Assembly: GCF_932274485.2 (NCBI RefSeq) | Contig: NC_065884.2 | Location: 23,669,622-23,733,621, forward strand | DNA length: 64,000 nt | From: Patella vulgata | Lineage: Eukaryota > Mollusca > Gastropoda > Patellidae | Reading direction: 5' to 3' | Part shown: positions 1 to 12,700 of the stretch, in pieces | How the letters are laid out: the number at the start of each line of letters is the position of its first letter | Position numbering within the stretch: position 1 is the first letter of the stretch | Notes under the pieces: generated by a model | Told to the model about the DNA's origin: nothing | The model's input: only the letters and a program-made list of their open reading frames with translations | Database searches by the model: none | Made by a program: the position numbers and the translations under genes

Positions 1-330
1 TTGCCCACCTCCAACTTTTCCCCAAATTTTCATTGGGCTGAATTCTTTTCACTACGGACAGAGAGGAAGAAATGGTCATGTCTTTGCACTAAAATTTGTA
101 TGAGGTTGACCACAAAAATTTTGAGATACACAAACTTGAAGAAGCATACTAAAAACATGTAACTAGTTGCCGTACATGCCACCGTAGCCAACCTGATAAA
201 CCCATTATCCTTCCGCCTCAAAATCATGAATATTTACCAAAACCTGACAGAAAACGTTAATTCAAACCCTCATCATCCATTCTAGACCAAAAAATCAACA
301 AAAATGGGCATGCAAAAGGGGAGAAAAGAG
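1..330. repeat. Interspersed repeat (about 330 bp family), cut by the window edge
   Basis: This stretch matches two other places in the window: 51705-51990 in the same orientation and 53281-53620 inverted. Shared blocks include AAATTTTCAT, a CGGTATGAGGTT-like block, ATGAATATT followed by a CAAAACCT-like block, and CATGCAAAAGGGG near the end. No reading frame is conserved among the copies. The family is not recognised. Confidence 0.6.
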
Positions 331-1017
331 ACAGAGAGAGAATTGCTATAAATAGACGAAATACAATTTGTGGGTACCGAGATGGTGAAATTTAATGGTG
401 GTCTGCCTCCTATATGGTTTTATAAGTTCATATATCATCAAAATTCTTTTCTTTATAGCTTCACGTTTATTTTTGCAACATTATTATAATACAGAATCAC
501 AAAAAATAATTACTGCAGAAATGGTGACCCTTTAAAGTTATGCACTGTTTTGTATACCGGTTTGAAGCTCAGGTCCATGTGCCTTTTGTTCTAGAATTGA
601 TGATTCTTTCTTAATTGTGTCAAAATGTGAGTTCTGCGAAAAGATTTAAAGAGTTTCAAACAAGTCAAATCAAAAATATTCAAATTATTGAAATATTTTT
701 CAAAAATTGACTATCTTTTACCTTTTTCTACAAAATGGTCCAAAACAAAACAACATTAATTTGGTAATAAAAGGGCAGCGATAATCTCAAAAAATAAGTT
801 GAACAAAGGCTCTCAGAAACCACTCACAAAAACCCGAATGTTACATGGGTGACAACTATTTAAAGCATATCACGTCAGTTTGACATTGTTAAATGGAGTT
901 TGACATTGTTAAATGGAGTTATCTCCCCAAAATCGGGCATGCACCCAAAAGAAAAGGGACCAACCTCAGGGTATAAGGAATATGTATTTTAAGTTTCAAG
1001 ATGATCGATTTAGAATT
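331..1017. other. Gene-free AT-rich stretch with a 20-bp perfect tandem duplication
   Basis: I see no coding sequence here. The 20-bp unit at 881-900 is repeated exactly at 901-920. The remainder is featureless AT-rich sequence. Confidence 0.6.
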
Positions 1018-1998
1018 GTGGCCTGTAGGCGACACACAAAAAGAAAATTGGCATGGCTCTGCCCCTGGGGGTTGGGCATGTAGGGCCTACTCCAAATGAT
1101 AAGGATGTTCCAAATGATAGGAATGTTCCTTAGGGTACAAAGAATAAGTATATAAAGTGTGGCTCTGCCCCTGGGGGTTGGGCATGTACCCCAAACGATA
1201 GGGATGTTCCTTAGGGTACAAAGAATGTGTATGCAAGATTATAAGTTAAGAAATGTGGCCTGTAGACGACAAACAAACAAATACTAGAAATGGGCGTGGC
1301 TCTGCCCCTGGGGGTCGGGCATGCACCAAAAACAATAGGGATCTTCCTTGGGGTATAAGGAATAAGTATACCAAGTTTGAAGAAAATCCAGTAAGAATTG
1401 CGCCCTGTAGGCGACACAAAGACACACGAAAAGAAAATGGGAAATGGGCGTGGCTCTGCCCCTGGGGGTTGGGCATGTACCCCAAACGATAGGGATGTTC
1501 CTTAGGGTACAAAGAATGTGTATGCAAGATTATAAGTTAAGAAATGTGGCCTGTAGACGACAAACAAACAAATACTAGAAATGGGCGTGGCTCTGCCCCT
1601 GGGGGTCGGGCATGCACCAAAAACAATAGGGATCTTCCTTGGGGTATAAGGAATAAGTATACCAAGTTTGAAGAAAATCCAGTAAGAATTGCGCCCTGTA
1701 GGCGACACAAAGACACACGAAAAGAAAATGGGCGTGGCTCTGCCCCTGGGGGTTGGGCATGCACCCCAAACGATAGGGATGTTCCTTAGGGTACAAAGAA
1801 TGTGTATGCAAAGTTTCAAGATTATTAGTTAAGAAATGTGGCCTGTAGACGACAAACAAACAAATACTAGAAATGGGCGTGGCTCTGCCCCGGGGGGTCG
1901 GGCATGCACCAAAAACAATAGGGATCTTCCTTGGGGTATAAGGAATAAGTATACCAAGTTTGAAGAAAATCCATGAAGAATTGCGCCCTGTAGGCGAA
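1018..1998. repeat. Dimeric minisatellite array, about 292-bp higher-order unit
   Basis: A block starting GTGGCCTGTAG repeats near 1255, 1546 and 1838, a period of 291-292 bp. Within each unit the core GGGCGTGGCTCTGCCCC recurs about every 137-155 bp (near 1290, 1445, 1582, 1728 and 1874). The array is therefore a dimer of two diverged monomers. The first part (1018-1250) is more degenerate. Open frames across it on both strands are by-products of the repeat and not genes. Confidence 0.85.

Positions 1999-1999
<1 letters not shown>

Positions 2000-2068
<69 letters not shown>
2000..2068. repeat. (CA)n microsatellite with (CATA)n interruption
   Basis: A run of CA dinucleotides, then ATAC repeats, then CA again. 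It starts exactly where the minisatellite ends. Confidence 0.95.
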
Positions 2069-2069
<1 letters not shown>

Positions 2070-2533
2070 GACAGGGGCGACGGCATAATACGTTCACATT
2101 ATGAATGTGGACGTATAAAAACCAAATCTATTTTACTCGCAATCAACAAACACAGAAAAAAGAAAGTGTGCAAATATTATACCTGATATAATGCCACCGA
2201 CCTAATACATATCACATTTTTAATTTCTCAATCTGATTAAAATTATTTGTGTTTCAGTTCGTTTTCTTTCGTTAAATATTCCGGATTGTATTAACGGAAA
2301 TATTTACTTCGCATCTGAATCATTTTTTGTGTTTATCTACGCATCGTTACTTTATTGTCTACCGTAAACCACCAATGAACGAACATGTAGTAAGTCAGGC
2401 TCACGTCTGTAATTATAACGTTCTGAATATTATGCTTATCTCAAGCAATGTACACAAGCAGAACTATATAGACGAAAAAAAATAAAGATAATAATATTAA
2501 ATAAGGTTGACAGTTTTTGGGTCTAATGTTGTT
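2069..2533. other. Gene-free spacer downstream of the first receptor gene
   Basis: AT-rich, with no recognisable coding, repeat or RNA feature. It lies 3' of the minus-strand receptor gene. Confidence 0.5.
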
Positions 2534-2539
2534 TTTATT
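2534..2539 (-). promoter_or_regulatory. Polyadenylation signal AATAAA
   Basis: AATAAA on the minus strand begins about 28 bases after the stop codon of the receptor gene at 2567. A second AATAAA overlaps the stop itself (2563-2568). Confidence 0.5.
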
Positions 2540-2566
2540 TATAGCTGGTTAAATGTGGGGCATTTA

Positions 2567-5500
2567 TTAACAATATATACCATCCATAAGAAATATGGCA
2601 GTCATCAAAAACACAATAACTAAGAAAAACCAAAAGCAAATTCTATCCAATCTTAGACTAATGTGGCTCCCCGTCACCCTGTCAGCTGTGGTCTCTAATT
2701 TACCATCGTTTTCTTTGACTGGATAAACACAGTTGTCCGAATGAATGGGGAGGCAAAGAATTTTAAGGAACCAGCGTGGTAACGGACATTTGTTAGTATC
2801 CCTATGGTATATCCTTAACGTACAGCAGGTAATCAAAACATACAAGGAACTGAGAACCAGCTGGGCTGAAATATAAATGGAGAGGCCGGAAATGGTGTCG
2901 GATGTCTGGGGCATAAGACCGGATATAAAGCTGAGGAAAACAGCTTGCGAAAGAAGAACCGTGACAGAAAAAGACAGTTTTTCACCAGATTCAGTTGGTA
3001 GAAGGAACACGAATACATTGAGGAATACCAGAAGAATAACTGGTAATAACACTGTCAACACCAGGCTAAGAGATTTCCTTTTTAATACAACAGTAACTCT
3101 AATCATTTCATACTCATTCTGAGAGTCCTTCACAGATCGTCTCTCTGAAACGAAGAAATTAGTAAACTTTAACAAATAACAATCGAATGTATACAACAAA
3201 TGCATGACGATTTTTAAGCCACCAGTGCTAATAGAGAGTTGTTGTTGTTAGTTAGTTGTATTTTACGCCCGCTTCCACCGAGGTGATAGAGAGGGTGGGG
3301 ATGGGTATTTATAGGCAACGAAGAATTGGCTTCACATCGAATTAAAAAAAGCCAGTTAAAATCCATTAAACACTGTAACCACTGTCGTGCTGGGTCTAAA
3401 CCGGGCACAAATTGTGACCTCTTAAACAGGTTTAATCAAGCTGTAAGCCTGATTCGAACCCATCCGAGATATTTGGGATATAATTGGGTAACAATTGTGA
3501 CCTCAAAGGGTTCAATAATACCATGTGGACCTATAAAATGAAATCAAATGGTTGACGCGATCCATGGAATGAAACCGTGTTTTAAGACACCAGGGCTACA
3601 CATTTAATTACATCATTAGCCTACTCCGTTTTTCAATATTTATTACGTTGTATTTCTCGACTTGGAATGTGAATACTTCTTTGTTCAAAGCTGCTATATT
3701 TTTTTGCCGGTGCTTGCTTTATTCCGTGGTGACATGGTCAATGCGAATTCTGTTAGTGAATCTTGACAAGACACAACGAAAGGACATCCGGACTATTAGT
3801 TAACGTCGAGGGTGTTGAAATAGCACACCCTAATTCGTAGTCGAGATGAAGGAGATTATTGGCGGTATTATCTTCAAATATTATATTTACATACCTATTA
3901 CTGTCCATTCCGAGTTGGGGTAGGCAACATAACCATTTGGCAATTCAAATTCTAGTTCACGGTATTTCAATGATGTCTCCTCTTTAGTCCCGGCCCAGTT
4001 GAAAAATTCCATAAAGCATGTTTGTGTATCGAATGGGAACTTGGATACATCAATCTTACACAGGAAGTGAACCTTTTGGCCTGGGGTCCACAAGGTTTGG
4101 CCGTTATGGCACGACTTCAAGAGAACGAAATCTATACCAACGGGCGTTAATTCATTATATCCATTACTTATGGCCAAATCCGGTTTCCATATATTTTCCT
4201 CTGGTGGGTAAATCAAAGTGAGGTTGCCATAATCATTGGGATCCCACACCAGTAATTCATTCTTCCAGCGTACCTGATGATATAAAGAAACATATATTCG
4301 GATGGTCAAATAACCTCCTCCTACTAAACATTTGCTTGGCGTGGATAACAGCATTACTTATTAGACCCTAACCCGAAGATCAGTTTAAGATTAACAAGAA
4401 TGCTCAGTCGCCAACATTTGGTAATCAACAAACAAATACTATCTGCAGTTATGTGTATGGCTAATACTATATCAAACACCCCAATTACGCCACATTGTTA
4501 TACTGGTTATAAGTAGAGTTCAATTACAGTAACAAACTACTACGATGTTTATTTTCATAATCACACAGTCAACGTAACTAAAGTAATGAAAATCGGTCTA
4601 GATGTATGACTGATGCTAGTTCGAAACAAACATAAACATCTATCTTAGATAGACAGAGTCTATTTCAATATCGCTTCCCCACTTCTTTCGGGGCGGGGTG
4701 ATAATATAATAATCATGGTAGCTTCTGTAGTAAATAAATATACATATTAAAGATAATCGTATAAATAAAGGTATTCCTTCATTTGGAGACCCAACTTTAG
4801 TATTTATAGAAAAGGTTAGTACCTTTTCTAATAGTAAGCGCAGGAGAACCACACCACACAAGAACAAAACAAATAAGATACTCCAGACAAGCAATGAATA
4901 ACAACAGTATATTATATCACATCAAGTTGATGGATTCGGGGTAAACGTTCAATATGCTGCACAGTCCCATGTCCGTACTAATGCAGGCTTCATTGAAAAT
5001 GAAAAAAGTTCAAAATAAAAGAAAGAAAAACTAAGCAATGAAAACAAAAAGACGCGGAAATGGCGCGACCGATCTGCCAGTTGATGGCATAAGTTAGTAC
5101 GTCAAAAGAGAATAACAGTAATAAGGGCTACAATCCGGATAGAATTTCGGATGGTTAAAAGTATTCGAGAATAAAAATAGTAACTGCAATTTCTGAAACT
5201 AAATATTTAAAATAATTACTAGTTTAAAACTCACACTATTCTCTTCTAATATGATTTTGTCTTATTAAAATCAGGTAGGCTATCTTACTCTCGATAAATA
5301 GAAGATCACATTAATTATTTCCTGAATTGGAAGGTATTGTATTAGGAACATGCATTGTGAGCGGAGGGGGGGGGGGGTAATCAAAAAATATGTATACTTT
5401 TCCACAATTTCATTCAATTCCATCTAAACATGGCTTGTACCTAACAAAAACCATACACGTTTTATTATTAGTGTACAGTAACACCCAATAACTATTTTTC

Positions 5501-5819
5501 AGTGTAAACAAAAACATTTATCTAAATTTAAATTCTACGTTTTTGAAACATTTTTACGTTAGCTTACCTTCATCCAAATTGTAGCTTCAACTGATTGCTG
5601 TACTTCGTTTACATCCAATATAGCTACCATGAAGAGAGTCATTTCTACATCAACTATCTCTGATTGATTCTTCAGTGGTCTGATTTTACTGTTACCTTTC
5701 TTTACTTTCTCTTGAAATAATCTTTCAACATCTTCATCTGTGGCTCCTTCTGACGAGTGCATGTGCATTGACAAAATTAAGGCCACACATGCCACCAAAA
5801 TAAAATTGGTTAATTTCAT
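2567..5819 (-). CDS. Cys-loop ligand-gated ion channel subunit (nicotinic acetylcholine receptor-like), paralogue A
   Basis: Three coding exons: 5568-5819, 3895-4273 and 2567-3144. All junctions are GT-AG, in phases 0 and 1. Together they encode 402 residues. Residues 1-25 form a hydrophobic signal peptide. The ligand-binding domain carries N-glycosylation sequons (NQS, NLT), a WKPD block, and a Cys-loop from C156 to C170 with 13 residues between and FPFD inside. Membrane segments lie near 236-260, 266-287, 297-321 and 379-396. SGEK before M2 is typical of cation-conducting subunits of this superfamily. Loop C has no adjacent cysteine pair, so it is not a classic alpha subunit. The M3-M4 loop is only about 57 residues. 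The start gives the signal peptide, and the neighbouring paralogue starts at the matching place. A pentameric plasma-membrane channel is expected from the family; the ligand is unknown. Confidence 0.88.
3244..3288 (-). repeat. Short repeat tail in intron 2 of receptor A
   Basis: On the minus strand this reads ATCACCTCGGTGGAAGCG, then a GTAAAATACAACTAACTA-like run. The same block occurs in plus orientation at 7878-7925 and, more degraded, near 8090-8130. It is probably the 3' end of an unrecognised interspersed element. Confidence 0.5.
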
Positions 5820-7418
5820 TATACTTAAGATTCGGGGTTTTGGTATTCAAACGTCTTTTCCTAATTACCGTCGAAAGTGTTTATGCATGGGTCGCAATAA
5901 TGAATTAAACGGAGAAGTCCGGAGTTCCCCCTACTACAGCAATGTATCAATGACTAAATCATATTTGGTTTCGTAACAAAACCTCCTAGTATTATCAGTG
6001 TTTAAGAATCAATTATATCGACCGATATTTACTTTATCAATTATTCTCTGGGGAGTGGTTTCTGAATACCAAGCAAATAAGCAAACGGGATTTAGTTACT
6101 AGTATAGTATCGAAATGGATTTTTTTTTCTGAAATTCTTTCACCCAATGGGGGTTGCGGGACACTTCAACAATGGTTTCCCCTAGATCTGTAGCTTTGCT
6201 CTCGAAACATCTATATATTTATTTTATTATACCTATTAATAAACGACATGGTCAGATTAATTGCTGTTTATTTTGGATTATAAAATGAAAGCTAATATTT
6301 ATCTATAGTTGATACAAAGACGAAAATATGATGAGTCATTGCCTTGCGGGCGGATGATATTTGAGTATATTTCTAAACAATGCTCACAATTATCTTAGCT
6401 TAGGACCAACTCAAATATTAAAAGAAACCATTCTATTTGTCAATCTCTCTGATTATTGGCAGTTGTTTTAATTTCTCTATAAATTAATCAATATAAAACA
6501 TTAGACAAAGAATTACTATTGTAAAGACTTATATTAAATGAGATTGGTGTAACTTGAAGCTGAATGGATATAGTCATCAAAACGACTCCCATAGGAAAAC
6601 AATATGAATGAGTATTATGTGCTTAAATCAATGACATGTTAATGGCCATGATATTTAAAACTAAAATGATACAGAGACATAGTCTATAACATTCACAATA
6701 GTTATGGTATCATTAATCAGCATATTAATTTAGAAATTCTAACAATTTAATCTCTAGTACTGGAAATAGTTTGAATAATGGCCAATTAGATTTTCCATAT
6801 GGAGGTTTGTAAGTTTCAATAAGTTTTGAAATGGCTATAATAAAATAGTTATTTAAATAATAACAATAGTTATTTAAAGAATAACAATAGTTAATTTAAA
6901 AATAACAACATACAGTTAATGAAAAAATAATAATAATGCTAATTTAACAGCTTTTACAAAACAGATCTAGGCATTTCAACTACGTTCGATTGATAAGGCG
7001 TTTGGGTAGTGCTTCTAAATGGAGTTGCTCAGTCCCATATGGATACGAGTAACCTGTAGTAAACACTCTAGACCATCGGATGGCCGTAATATCCAGTGGA
7101 AGGGAATGACGGCACCATTTAATAATTTGATGCTAAAATGGTTTGCCGATAATGTGTTTATTACCGTATAGCAATTGTATTTGGCAACTGATGCAATTTA
7201 ATTGGGGTTTGTCGTGTCATAAAATATATTAACCGCTGTTTCCATATTTGGCCCATTCTTTGCGTCATTGGACATATTTAACCAATCAAATCATGAATAA
7301 ATCGCTCATCGCAGATTATCAGGGATTTAAAAGACAAACAATCGTTCCGGCTAGCCTTACTAGATGAAATAACCACAAAACCGCAGTAAGACCAGATACT
7401 CTCTTTTCTCTAGCTTTC
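5820..7418. other. AT-rich upstream region of receptor A, no gene seen
   Basis: A CATAAA on the minus strand at 5880-5885 lies 61 bases before the receptor A start. It aligns in sequence context with the better TATAAA of receptor B (both read CCCAT then ATAAACA), so it may be its core promoter. The rest is AT-rich, with imperfect ATAACAATAGTTATTTAA-type repeats around 6840-6920. I see no coding sequence. Confidence 0.4.
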
Positions 7419-7930
7419 TTTTTCAGGTGCTGGATTCTTCCTTCAGAGAACCAACAATAAAAGGAATGAATAACAGAAATAAAGATGTAACAACGCCACC
7501 ATACCGGACAACAAACCCAAATGGAAGGAAGAATGGACCAGGACTCAGACTCACCAACAAAGCCCCAAGGAAGAGTTGCACCGCCCTGCCATTCTACCGG
7601 ACAGAACGACCAGACCAACCCAAACGACCCAAAAAATATATATATATGTACATAACATGTTTATGTCTGTGAAAATGTCCGTCATTGTCCATGTCTGTTC
7701 CGTCAATTCGTATGTTTGTGAACGTCTACTGGCACTTTTTCGTTCTTTGCACATGTCATCCTACTGTTGTCTATTGTCCTATGTACATATATATATGGAA
7801 AAACCTAATTATCCTATTTTTCTCACTAATCACATTGTAAATTAATGCACCTTGTATACATAACATGTCATTGTCTGCGATATCACCTCGGTGGAAGCGG
7901 ACGTAAAATACAACTAACTACTACTACTCC
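7419..7930 (+). other. Unassigned segment with an open frame after a strong splice-acceptor-like site
   Basis: A pyrimidine tract ending TTTTTCAG at 7426 is followed by 81 open codons (to 7672) rich in Pro, Arg, Lys and Thr. No family is recognised, and I find no partner exon. The 3' part ends in the repeat block shared with 3244-3288, so the segment may be the tail of an unrecognised interspersed element and not a host exon. Confidence 0.25.
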
Positions 7931-8326
7931 GGCTAGCCCCATTCTTTCGTTTCTAACACCCGGAGCTTCTCCTGTGAATGAATTTCACATTGGCCGCTTC
8001 CTTGCAAAAATATTGTGTCTTATCCCAAAAAGCTGGATCAAGCCTAATTTAGTGAATTCCTCTGGCAAGTTTCGTAGGAAACACTTGTCTACGATATCAC
8101 CCTTGGTGGAAGTGGGCGTACAACTCCAGGAACGAAAGAACGATACGGCTAGACAGATCCATCCAATTCGAAGGACATGGTGTAACTTTTGCAGCAGTTA
8201 TGCCTGTGCTTATATTTATAATATCATAGGTGTTGTAAACTTTCAATTTTGCTTAATATAAAAACATTTTATAAAGAACATCGTGTTCCTGATATTTGTG
8301 AACAACCAATGTTTTCAGGGTAAAGA

Positions 8327-8514
8327 TAAAAGTTAAGGCCCACTGCCGATTTCGTCATAGGTCGCGAGATTAAATAGGGTTACGGTACGAGATTGTTGAC
8401 GAGATTGTTGGTAAGGGTAAGGGCACGTGATTGATGACTAAAATGTGGGTTAGTGTAAGGGCTACTGAACAAATCTGCAGTGGGCCTTAACTCTGCAGTG
8501 GGCCTTAACTTTTA
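8327..8514. mobile_element. 188-bp MITE with perfect 20-bp terminal inverted repeats
   Basis: The left end begins TAAAAGTTAAGGCCCACT, and the right end is its exact inverse over 20 bp (8327-8346 against 8495-8514). A second partial copy of the right end lies at 8477-8490, so the right terminus is duplicated. There is no coding capacity. The superfamily is not clear. Confidence 0.75.
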
Positions 8515-9741
8515 GTCCGAACGCTGTATACACACCACGAGTAGTGGCCAAAACAAAGAATGTTAGGCAGGGACACTTTTGGGCATCAGATTTGTTAAGT
8601 CTGTGGTTTAGCTTCGGCGTTATCAGATATTAAATGTGGTGTCGATTGACAAAATACTACAATTCGAATTTTAATTCAACTATAAAAATTTAATTAAGGC
8701 AATCCTAACTAGAAAATATACGAATAACGGGTTTCTTGCCAATAAAATAATGATTCCACACTGCATATATATATTGTGTAACACTTTTTGTAGAATTTTT
8801 GCTCTTGAAATTAATGATGGCATTATATTGTATCAATTAACATCTTTGGCAAGTTATTAGATTCACATATATGTAGTATTTGTACTTAAATCAAGTTAGC
8901 GAATGAGTGACAGATGGTTACATAAAAAAGAGTTATAATTTGGTAATTGAAGGTCCAAAACCCAAAGCTACAAAACTATCATATTCGCTAGACAGGGAAA
9001 TATTTTTAAGATAGTTAATACGAATAAAGGTATGGTATATTTAGCATACATATGAACATGGGACAACAAAGTGGGGGTGTCACTAACTGTGTTGATCGAA
9101 TGGCCAGTATTTACTAGAACATTAACAAGATAAAAGGTTCAGTACACCCTGCAATTAAACGGTGACAGAGGATAACCCACGCTTCGATATTTGACTAGCG
9201 ACAAATACAAGCTCAGAATGTATTCTCCCTCAAGCAAGCCAAGGGACTTAAAATAATTCATGCGGCATTGGGTAATTTTATTGCGATTTTATTGATAGAT
9301 AAATTAGTTTGGATATGTTTTTATTCCAAATATATCATTACTACACACAGTTTGTAGACAGAAAGGCATCATAAAAAACAAATAATTATAGAAATACACT
9401 TAAATAGCTGCTACAGGAAATAATTTAGATGTCGGTGATAGCCCAAATACCTCTAATCAATATTGTTCGCACAAGGAAATAAAGACATTAATCAATGCCT
9501 ACTATTTCAACAATAGCGGATACCACTTCTCATTTGAGATCACAAAATCTCAATATCAATTGCAGTGGGAACTGGGAAAATGAAAGAATTGCTAAAAGTA
9601 GACGGACTAAAATCGAGGTTATCATGAAATCGGGCAAAATATTACTAGTTGTAGCCCAGAGACAAAAGGGTCCAGAACCTGTTTGGAAGTTGGACCGACA
9701 GATTTCAGTGTGATCTACCAGTATGTGTTATTGTCATCTTA
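8515..9741. other. Gene-free spacer between the two receptor genes
   Basis: AT-rich, with no conserved reading frame. I found no third receptor copy or exon relic here. Confidence 0.5.
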
Positions 9742-12700
9742 TTAGAATATCCGAGATGATAAACCGTCACAAAGAAATATTGCCGTGATTATAAAGACAA
9801 AACACAGGAAAACTCGGAAGCAAATTCGGTCTAATATTCGACAGACATCACTTCCGGTAACACTTGCAGTCATGGTCACCAGCTTTGTGTTGTTTTCCTT
9901 CTGTGGATAATCATTGTGTTCGGAATTAACGTTAGCTAAGCAGAGGATTTTGGTAAGCCAACGAGGGATGGGACGGTTGCTTGAATCCCCGTGATGTATA
10001 CTTAGATTAAAGCAAGTCAAGAGGACGTAGATGGCGCTGAGAATCAATTGAGCAGATATGTAGATAGAAAGGCTTGAAGTAGAATCAGATGTCTGTGGCA
10101 TTAGACCTGATATAAAGCTGAGGAAAACAGCTTGTGCGAGAAGAACTGTGACCGAAAAGGAAAGTTTTTCACCAGATTCAGTTGGTAGAAGGAACACGAA
10201 TACGTTGAGGAATGCGAGTAGGATGACTGGTAACACTACTGTCAATACCAGGCTAAGAGATTTTCTTTGTAAGACCAATATAACTCTCACTTTTTCATGG
10301 GAGGTTTTGTGTTGCTTTTCAGCTCGTTTCTCTTTAAAGAAAAAAAATAATAAAAGATAATTACAAGGTTAGTAAAGATATCCGATACGTTATTTAATGG
10401 TACTATAATGCGCTTTCGGCATAGTGATAATGAAAACCATCCTTATGGATGTAAAAATAGTACGTGTCATTGACTTTTAAATATTTATTTTAAATATATG
10501 TTATTGTCTAAATGTAATTGTAAGCATAATAAAAATAGAGATGGAATCTATGACTTACCAATTATTGTCCACTCAGAATTTTCATATATAGCGTTCACGC
10601 TTTTCATATACTTGGATTTTCGATAATTCAGAGAAGTTTCTTCCGTTTTACCTGCCCAGTTAAAGAACTCCATATAACATGTCTGTGTGTCAAATGGGAA
10701 CTTACTTACATCAATTTTACACAAAAAAGAGACTTTTTGACCCGGATTCCATTCAGTCTCTCCGTCATGATGCGACTTTAATAGGACAAAATCCAAACCA
10801 ACAGGAGTCAATTCATCATAACCATTACTGATAGCTAGATCGGGTTTCCACATATTTGTTTCTGGTGGGTAAACACTGGTGAGGTTACCATAATCATTGG
10901 GGTTCCAAACCAGTAACTCGTTCTCCCAGAATACCTGAAGATGAAACCACAAGAACTGCATGAATGAAGATGCATCCCCACGAAAGTATTTATAAGGTGA
11001 CCATTTCCAATAATAAAAAGTATGGAAAATAAATATAATTAATAAGTTTAACATATCTTTTTAGATAATGAAAATCCCCTTATTGTAACTTCTTTTTGCC
11101 AGCATTGTTACGACTCTATAACAACAACTAAATATAGTATAGACTAGTCCAATTTCCGCCGAACTGAACCACGGTGGCTAAGTAAGTAAGACGCTGACTC
11201 CCTAGTCTGGGAGTCGCGGGATTTTCCGGCGTGGTTTCCCTCTTGTCAGTGGTGCAGGACGGAGGGCCTGACAAGGACAGCTGTCTAGTTGTTCGGATGG
11301 GACACATTGGCGTGCACGTAACATACCTCTTGGCACATGGAATTCGATGTAACAATAAGCCGGGCAAAATTTCTCTCATAGCACACTGCATGGCGTATGC
11401 CCGTCTTCATTAGCTCAGCTGGGGGCATAACAGTAGGACGTTAAACCTTATTTCATTTTTGTTACAAAAAATGGGGAACACGTTTCTTAATGATTTTGGC
11501 CTTCTAATTAGCTCTTTGTTAGCGAATTGAACTGTGTAACACTATATTGTTCGATACTTTTGATGGACATGCATTAAAATTTTTCTTGAAAAATAACATT
11601 AGGATAAAACAGCTAAGAAGTGGTTTTCAGACGATATCGAGTAAATCAATTGTTCAAAGGCATAAGGCAGATATGTTATAGCGAATTGAATTGTATAACA
11701 CTATATTGTTCGATATTCTTGATGGACATGCATTAAGATTTTTCTTGAAATAGAACATTAGGATAAAACAGCTATTAAATGGTTTTCAGATGATATCGAG
11801 TGAATCAAATGTTCAAAGGCATAAGGCAGTATGTTATGGAGGAAAAATCAAATTAGAGATCCAACATAAGTTATACCAATACGCTCATTACGATCCTTAC
11901 AACCTAATCTCTACAGCTAAACGTCAACGTCAAATTACTTGAAAAGAATTTGAACCGAACTCTAAAAACCGAAGTCATTTGTAAAAACTGTACAAACTCG
12001 CTCATAGATGCATTGGCGTAACACGACTGTGCCCTCAAATATGTCTGTGAACAATATCAAAACGTTTTCTCCGACTAAAATAAGATTTGAGTTTTAGATA
12101 ACCCGCCACTTTCTGAGCCTGAGGAATAATCCAATCTTAAGTGGATAGTAGTTTTCAAATCTTTTCATTAATTTCAAAAACCAAGCCTGGGGAGATACTT
12201 AACTTGATCCTGCAATCATATCTTAGTCAGTAAAAGATTGTGTTACTCACCACATAAAAGAGAGAGAGAGAAATGGGGTTTAACGTCCAATATACGAGCA
12301 TTTGCTCGTATAGTGTTTCAAAGAATTCTAACCGTGATGCCAAAACATTGAAGAATTACGAACCAGCCACTATTTTCCTTTCATCTCTAACATTTTTGGA
12401 AAAGTGGCTGCTTGTCAATAACTGGAATGCATTGGACTGAATACAATCTTAGGGAAAAGTTTCAAAGTGCATATAAATCTGGGCACAGTTATTATTATCG
12501 CGAAGTTATTATTGAAAATAAGCAGGTTTCCCTGTTTCAATAGGATTGGCATTTTAAAAGAAGATTTCCGTACTAAGATAAATAACCCAGGAAGTTTCAT
12601 GATAATAGAAACTTGTGGAAAGCAATAGGGATGTCCCGTCAAATATAATTTGCAGAACGATCAGATAATAATTATGGCGCTAACAACATTTCGTGACAAA

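Noticed and set aside
1211-2097. Open frames on both strands across the minisatellite
   Set aside because: They recur with the 292-bp repeat period, include CA-repeat translations, and resemble no protein.
5820-9741. A third receptor copy or exon relic between genes A and B
   Set aside because: I looked for Cys-loop, M1-M2 and M4 motifs on both strands and found none.
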